Position numbers and translations under genes: made by a program. The notes beneath the pieces are model-generated. The model was given only the letters and a program-made list of their open reading frames with translations. It searched no databases and was not told the DNA's origin. Shown in pieces: positions 7,030 to 10,951 of a stretch of 10,951 bases of DNA (positions are counted from its first letter, which is position 1; each line of letters opens with the position of its first letter). Where the stretch lies: assembly GCA_003024985.2 (NCBI GenBank), contig PXIH01S0037740.1; one strand, given 5' to 3'. Source of the DNA: Euperipatoides rowelli. Lineage: Eukaryota > Onychophora > Udeonychophora > Euonychophora > Peripatopsidae.

Positions 7030-7239
7030 ATGACTAAAATGTTGAGGCATGGTGGTGCTGTGAATAATGATCTGGACTGCTGTGTGATCAAACATGTATT
7101 CTCGGGGACAGATTTAATCCCCAGGGGTGCCTGTAACACCCCGGGTTTTTCTGGACCCGGTGCCAAAGGGTGTTTTCAACATACTATAGACCTTAAAAAG
7201 TCTTGGTGTGAAGAATTACGTTTACTGAATCCCTACTGA
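7030..7239 (+). CDS. Unrecognised short ORF (69 codons), probably not a gene
   Basis: I do not recognise this protein. An ATG at 7030 opens a 69-codon frame ending in TGA at 7237-7239. The same frame then stays open for 49 further codons to TAA at 7387-7389, so 120 codons hold a single internal stop, which is long for such AT-rich DNA. The peptide has five scattered cysteines, a glycine/proline-rich middle and no signal peptide or membrane segment. The glycine/proline part coincides with three GC stem-loops at 7104-7160, so composition rather than selection may keep the frame open. It could be a decayed exon or a transposon fragment. No splice context, Kozak-like context or neighbouring exon supports expression. 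Confidence 0.2.
   Translation: MTKMLRHGGAVNNDLDCCVIKHVFSGTDLIPRGACNTPGFSGPGAKGCFQHTIDLKKSWCEELRLLNPY
7104..7160 (+). repeat. Cluster of three GC stem-loops
   Basis: gggga (7104-7108) can pair with tcccc (7118-7122). ggggtg (7124-7129) pairs with cacccc (7137-7142). ccgggt (7141-7146) pairs with acccgg (7155-7160). The last two share two C and so compete. The cluster is unusually GC-rich for this window. Confidence 0.5.
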
Positions 7240-7244
7240 ATCCC
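7223..7244 (+). repeat. Perfect 11-bp tandem duplication
   Basis: tactgaatccc occurs at 7223-7233 and 7234-7244, spanning the TGA that closes the short ORF. Eleven bases is not a multiple of three, so the duplication shifts frame. Confidence 0.85.
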
Positions 7245-7400
7245 GTGTCTTAAAATGGTTAACGAGAGCTGGAATCAGGCGCTTACTAAGAACCATTCTC
7301 TAGATTTTCAGATACTAAAAGACTCAAGGTCAAGCGTTGTCGATTATGCTATGCTTCCTAGTGAGAAGATTGTATATAATTGGAAATAAAAGTTCTGATC

Positions 7401-7421
7401 GTTTCCCTGTCAGAGGGAAAC
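7401..7421. repeat. Perfect 8-bp stem-loop
   Basis: gtttccct (7401-7408) pairs with agggaaac (7414-7421) around gtcag. It is not the animal histone 3' stem-loop, whose consensus differs. No function is inferred. Confidence 0.6.
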
Positions 7422-7498
7422 TTATTTTTTTTAAAAAATGGATCATAGTCTTATTATTTTATTTACTGTCCTCACTTTCTTCACAACCTGAACCCCAA

Positions 7499-7672
7499 CT
7501 CCTACTATGTATTAAATCCACCATGCCTCCCCCCCCCCCAACCTGATGATAATCAAGAGGTGAAATAAAGCTTTTTTTGAATGTTTTTAAAATGTACTTG
7601 TTTACTCTATACTTATTACATCTCTTGATTATCATAGTGTTGGGGCATAAGGAGTTTAATATATAGTAGGAG
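7499..7672. mobile_element. 174-bp inverted-repeat (MITE-like) element
   Basis: The left arm 7499-7559 and right arm 7622-7672 are inverted copies. Both start ctcctactat(g/a)tattaaa from the outside, pass through a tcc..atgc block and end with a perfect 13-bp inner block, tgataatcaagag (7547-7559) against ctcttgattatca (7622-7634). The left arm is about 10 nt longer because of a run of eleven C (7529-7539) where the right arm has four G. The 62-nt spacer is AT-rich and non-coding. No target-site duplication is visible at the arm ends. The structure suggests a non-autonomous foldback element; the family is unknown. Confidence 0.65.
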
Positions 7673-7913
7673 CAGGCCTCCCACATCCTAATCAGGGCCC
7701 TGGGACTGGAAATCTAAGTGGGGACTTCCATATATTTGATAAGCATTTTAGATGGACCTTTCAGCCCCTTGTCCAGGCTTATAGGACCCTTGTGTGAGAA
7801 CATTAAAAAGCTATTTTTTATGGATGTTTAGTTGATCTTTGCTGGTCATAACTATGTTGATTTTATGGAGTTTGTTCATACATGCACCCTCCTGGGCCCC
7901 GAGACTAAGCCAC
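7673..7913. other. Moderately GC-richer non-coding stretch
   Basis: It contains the 10-bp palindrome cagggccctg at 7693-7702 and short GC blocks, but no open frame or recognised element. It may be part of a decayed repeat that includes the adjacent inverted-repeat structures. Confidence 0.4.
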
Positions 7914-7972
7914 AACCATCTCCCCCCTATTTGGGGCACTTAGTAGGAGGTAGGGTTCAGGTTGAGATGGTT
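7914..7972. repeat. 9-bp perfect inverted repeat with inner C/G runs
   Basis: aaccatctc (7914-7922) pairs with gagatggtt (7964-7972). Inside, a short C-run (ending 7927) faces tttgggg. This could be a small hairpin element or chance. Confidence 0.45.
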
Positions 7973-8204
7973 ATATTATCTGCAAATACAATAATATCAC
8001 TGTAATCTATTTTTAGTAATGATCAAACAAGTTTATTGTACCTTTTTATTATCATTAAAAATTATATCAAAGAAAGCTGGGGGTGTTAAAATAATGCACA
8101 AGGACCCCCAAAAATTTAAATGTTCTGGAAATCTTTATTGTAAATGAAGAATTTTTAAAGATTTTTATTCACTTTATAAAAACGTTAACAAACACTATAT
8201 GAAT

Positions 8205-8218
8205 AAAAAAAAAAAAAA
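8205..8218 (+). repeat. A14 homopolymer
   Basis: Fourteen A preceded by gaat, so the run overlaps an aataaa-like string. A retroposed 3' end is possible, but no element upstream is recognised. Confidence 0.6.
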
Positions 8219-8230
8219 GATTTAAAATTT

Positions 8231-8263
8231 GATGTCCAGTGATTGTTGGGCCACTAGGACATC
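8231..8263. repeat. 11-bp stem-loop with one bulge
   Basis: gatgtccagtg (8231-8241) pairs with cact and ggacatc (8252-8255 and 8257-8263). A single A at 8256 is bulged and the loop is 10 nt (attgttgggc). One further T-A pair and two wobbles extend the base of the stem. The structure is clean; its function is unknown. Confidence 0.6.
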
Positions 8264-9594
8264 AGGAATTTCCCAAGAGGGCAGTGCATTTTTACTCTAA
8301 CATTTAAAAAGTGTTTCATGCCTCTCTCTCTCTCTCCCCCTTGTGTGGTGTGTTTGCCATTCTCCCTACCTAAGGGTTGGTAGAGGAGTACATTTCCCAG
8401 GCTGAACTAATGAGTCAGTTCATCCCTGAAGATGTCTCTTAAGTTACACAACCATATGACATTTTATAATTGAAAATATTTAAAAAAAAAAGTGCTCTGA
8501 GGTTTTCATTTGTTAAAAATTAACAAATCTTATTTGTACTGTTCTTCATAATATCTATATAGTATAAAAATTTTAGTTGTCCTGGAGGCTTTCTGGTTGG
8601 TGTCCTGTAGTGAACAAGTGATGCTATGGGTATATAATAGGGATCATGGTTCATTCCCTGGGGTGGTTCAGTACCTTGGATGGGCCCTCTACTCATTGGT
8701 CTTTTGTGAATTTGGTTCACCAGAAGAGTTCTGCTGAATAGTAAAAGTTTAGTTTGGGACTTAGGTTCGGAAATTCTAGAATGTTGCTCAAACTAGAAAA
8801 TTGGTAGAAAAGAATGTTGTACTTCACTTTGAAAAAAATTGTAATCAATATAAGAAATTGATAAGTTTATCAAGAATTATTGTAAAAATATTGTTTATTA
8901 AATAAAATGTTTAGGTATGCATATATGTGTACTAAAATTAATGAGTATTGCTCAAAATGAGAGTAGTATATCAGTTTCCATAAAAGACTATGAACATTTC
9001 CAAAGAATGCCACCTATGAATGGATGTTTTAACTAAAAAAAATAATAGAGCATTTGAAAATTAATTTGCATATTTAAAATTCAATATTTTAGCAGAGTCA
9101 TTATATATTTAATACAGAGCAAAGTAGACATACACATATTCTAGATTGGTATTTTATGCTGGGATCTGGTCATTAAGTTTCCATTTGTATTTATAAATAA
9201 ACAAAATATATTGTATAAATATTATTCAAATATATTATTTTAATTTATATTAGGAAGTTTGATATTTACCAGTTTAATATATCACTAGCTAGAAATTATT
9301 GATCTAGTAGCAACATGCATATTACAGCAAAGAGGGGATCAGAAAGTCATTAAAGGGGAAATATGCAAATCAGGAGACTCTAATGTGGCATTAGTGACAT
9401 TTTTTGAAGTCATGAAATTTATAGAATTAATTTTTGTTTTGTAGGAAAATTAAATTAGAACTCATTTAAATATAAGTCAAATAATTTAAGAAACATTTGA
9501 TATTGATTTAAGAAGCTACTGCAAAGTAAAAGAAAAAAAAAAGAACTGAAAATGTTTAAATGATGATATAAGCTTAAGCTTTTCGATTCATCTG
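8264..9594. other. AT-rich stretch with simple repeats, no gene
   Basis: A (CT)7 microsatellite lies at 8322-8335. A perfect 12-bp palindrome aagcttaagctt lies at 9570-9581. 8580-8760 is less AT-rich, with one minus-strand frame (8520-8720) that shows no recognisable domain. The rest has dense stops in all frames. Confidence 0.55.
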
Positions 9595-9707
9595 GATTCA
9601 AATATCTTGTTACTCTATTCTCACTTCTCTTTATTCTTCATTCCATTACCACCTTTCCAATAACTCTCATCTTACCTCCTTCTTCTTCTAAAAAAAAAAA
9701 AAAAAAA
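9595..9707 (+). repeat. Pyrimidine-rich tract ending in A18
   Basis: About 95 bases of mostly C and T on the plus strand end in cttcttcttct and then eighteen A (9690-9707). Seen from the minus strand this is T18 followed by a purine tract. It could be a microsatellite-like low-complexity region or the junction of a retroposed tail. A 31-codon ATG frame starts shortly after the A-run (9714), but it has no recognisable similarity. Confidence 0.5.
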
Positions 9708-10951
9708 CTTTAATGGTCATGGCCATACCTCATCATACAGGACATGACCAAGAAGGATTACTTGTATCTTGCTCGAGAAGTCTTTCAACTAAAGTGACAA
9801 AATCCTGAAATTCTGGATTTTTCACAGTCTTTCCTTAAAGATGCTGTCTTGTCAGAATAGTGGGTTTTCCTTGTTTTAAGAAGCTTTTGCTTTGGCACAT
9901 TTTTACCTGTCAATGAAGAGAATATAAACCCTATGACTTTATAGGAGGAATTGTTTTTTTTCTCTTATTTATAGTGGAGCCTTTATTTTCTTAATACAAT
10001 TCGGTATTTTCTGTGACTTTATTTTCTATGTGTATGCACAATTTTACTTTCCTGGTGTTTATTTTTCCTATCAAAGTTGACAGGTATAGTGATTTTTTTG
10101 ATAACTGTGAAAAAAAAAAACCCTTAATCATTTCCACACTAGCTCATCTCTCTCAAACTCTTCAATCTCATTATCTTCTGCAAGCAACACTAAATCAGAT
10201 TTAGTTTCATGTATTGCCAACCAACTAACTTAATTTTGAGTGTTGCCAACCAACCAACATAAATGAACTTGAAATATTATGCAGGCATGTTTGAAGAAAA
10301 AGTCAACATTCTATCAGAAACAGTGTAGAGAAATTTGTCTATATAAAATTTGAATTTTAAATATTTAAACAGGTATTCTTTCTATTCTTTCTATTATTTC
10401 TATATTTTATGTAATATTGAACCTTTATTAAATTTAACAATGGAAAATGAAATGCCTTTAATTCATTACATAAAGTAACACTTTGTAGTTCCCCAGGCTC
10501 ATATTTGATAAAAATAAGAATTTATAAAAGTGTTTTCTTATATAATATTTTCCATTCTAAGAAAGATTTATAACTTGTTGGTTAATAGAATCTTGTTTTT
10601 TCTTGATAGCACTTTAATGGAAAGATGTTTCCTTTCCATCTAGAAAATAATCTACTTGACTTTTACAAATGCAGCATAATTCATTCGATTAATAATTTAC
10701 AATCAGTAAATATTTAAAATTTGAATGGAAAATTCTTGAGAACTATTTTTATTAATAGGCCTAAGTGTTATAACTTTATCGTTAAACACACCTGATCAAA
10801 ATCAATACACAAGCAAAAACAAGTATAATACACGCACTTATGAGTTATTCTAAAATAGATAACAATAACAACAAAAAAACATGTTAAAGGTCAAATGTAA
10901 CGGATTTTTTTAATTATTGATTTTCAAAAATTTTTGCTAAAAAAAAAATTT
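9708..10951. other. AT-rich stretch without recognised gene
   Basis: Short chance frames only (for example 10013-10204). The single repeat noticed is the direct repeat at 10211-10258. The last 60 bases are almost pure A/T. No element or RNA gene is supported. Confidence 0.55.
10211..10258 (+). repeat. Imperfect 19-bp direct repeat, 29-bp period
   Basis: gtattgccaaccaactaac (10211-10229) and gtgttgccaaccaaccaac (10240-10258) differ at two positions. They are separated by a 10-nt AT spacer. Confidence 0.75.

Noticed and set aside
7459-7686. 75-codon minus-strand ORF
   Set aside because: It runs through the 174-bp inverted-repeat element, and its glycine run is simply the C11 tract.
8079-8109. 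gggggt/accccc stem
   Set aside because: Only six pairs across a 19-nt loop. Too weak to list as a structure.
8520-8720. 66-codon minus-strand ORF rich in proline
   Set aside because: No similarity recognised, no neighbouring exon or signal. It is probably composition.
9714-9809. 31-codon ATG frame after A18
   Set aside because: Too short and unrecognised. No splice or transcript evidence can be read from the sequence.

Overview
The window is AT-rich, non-coding DNA from a multicellular eukaryote. It has no dense ORFs and no operon structure. It does have long homopolymer runs (A14 to A18, G14, C11), decayed non-LTR retrotransposon pieces, tRNA-like SINE candidates and foldback (MITE-like) elements. 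Two single N bases (4732 and 6726) show that it is a draft assembly. An invertebrate, possibly an arthropod, fits the RTE/BovB-like tail and the AT content, but the sequence does not settle the taxon. I find no intact protein-coding gene, no convincing tRNA or rRNA gene, no CRISPR array and no prokaryotic or viral operon.

Layout. 1-1680: AT-rich DNA with three small repeat-like islands (264-345, 531-624, 1003-1049) and a short hairpin at 1577-1593. 1684-1760: 3' end of an RTE/BovB-type retrotransposon, including the last codons of its ORF, the stop and the tail. 2396-2727: a nested foldback complex. A long, nearly perfect hairpin element is interrupted by a second, about 104-bp inverted-repeat element flanked by a 9-bp direct repeat. 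2745-2970: a 23-bp tandem pair and a 204-bp segment that recurs at 4733-4936 with two mismatches; the second copy begins on the base after the N at 4732. 3820-3907: candidate minus-strand tRNA-derived SINE beside a G14 run. 4581-4695: candidate plus-strand SINE with A17 tail and a 15-bp tandem duplication. 5185-5207: a related fragment in the opposite orientation. 5586-6083: C-terminal remnant of a second non-LTR retrotransposon ORF, broken by frameshifts and stops, with an in-frame 45-bp tandem duplication. 7020-7970: a locally GC-richer stretch with an unrecognised short ORF, a cluster of GC hairpins, a 174-bp inverted-repeat element (7499-7672) and another stem-loop. 8000-10951: mostly featureless AT-rich DNA with one good stem-loop (8231-8263), simple repeats, a pyrimidine tract plus A18, and a 29-bp-spaced direct repeat.

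No functional gene network can be proposed, because almost everything recognisable is transposon-derived debris. The most informative signal is the nested insertion at 2396-2686, which records two successive transposition events. I saw no evidence for a new biological system; the foldback elements may be undescribed families.
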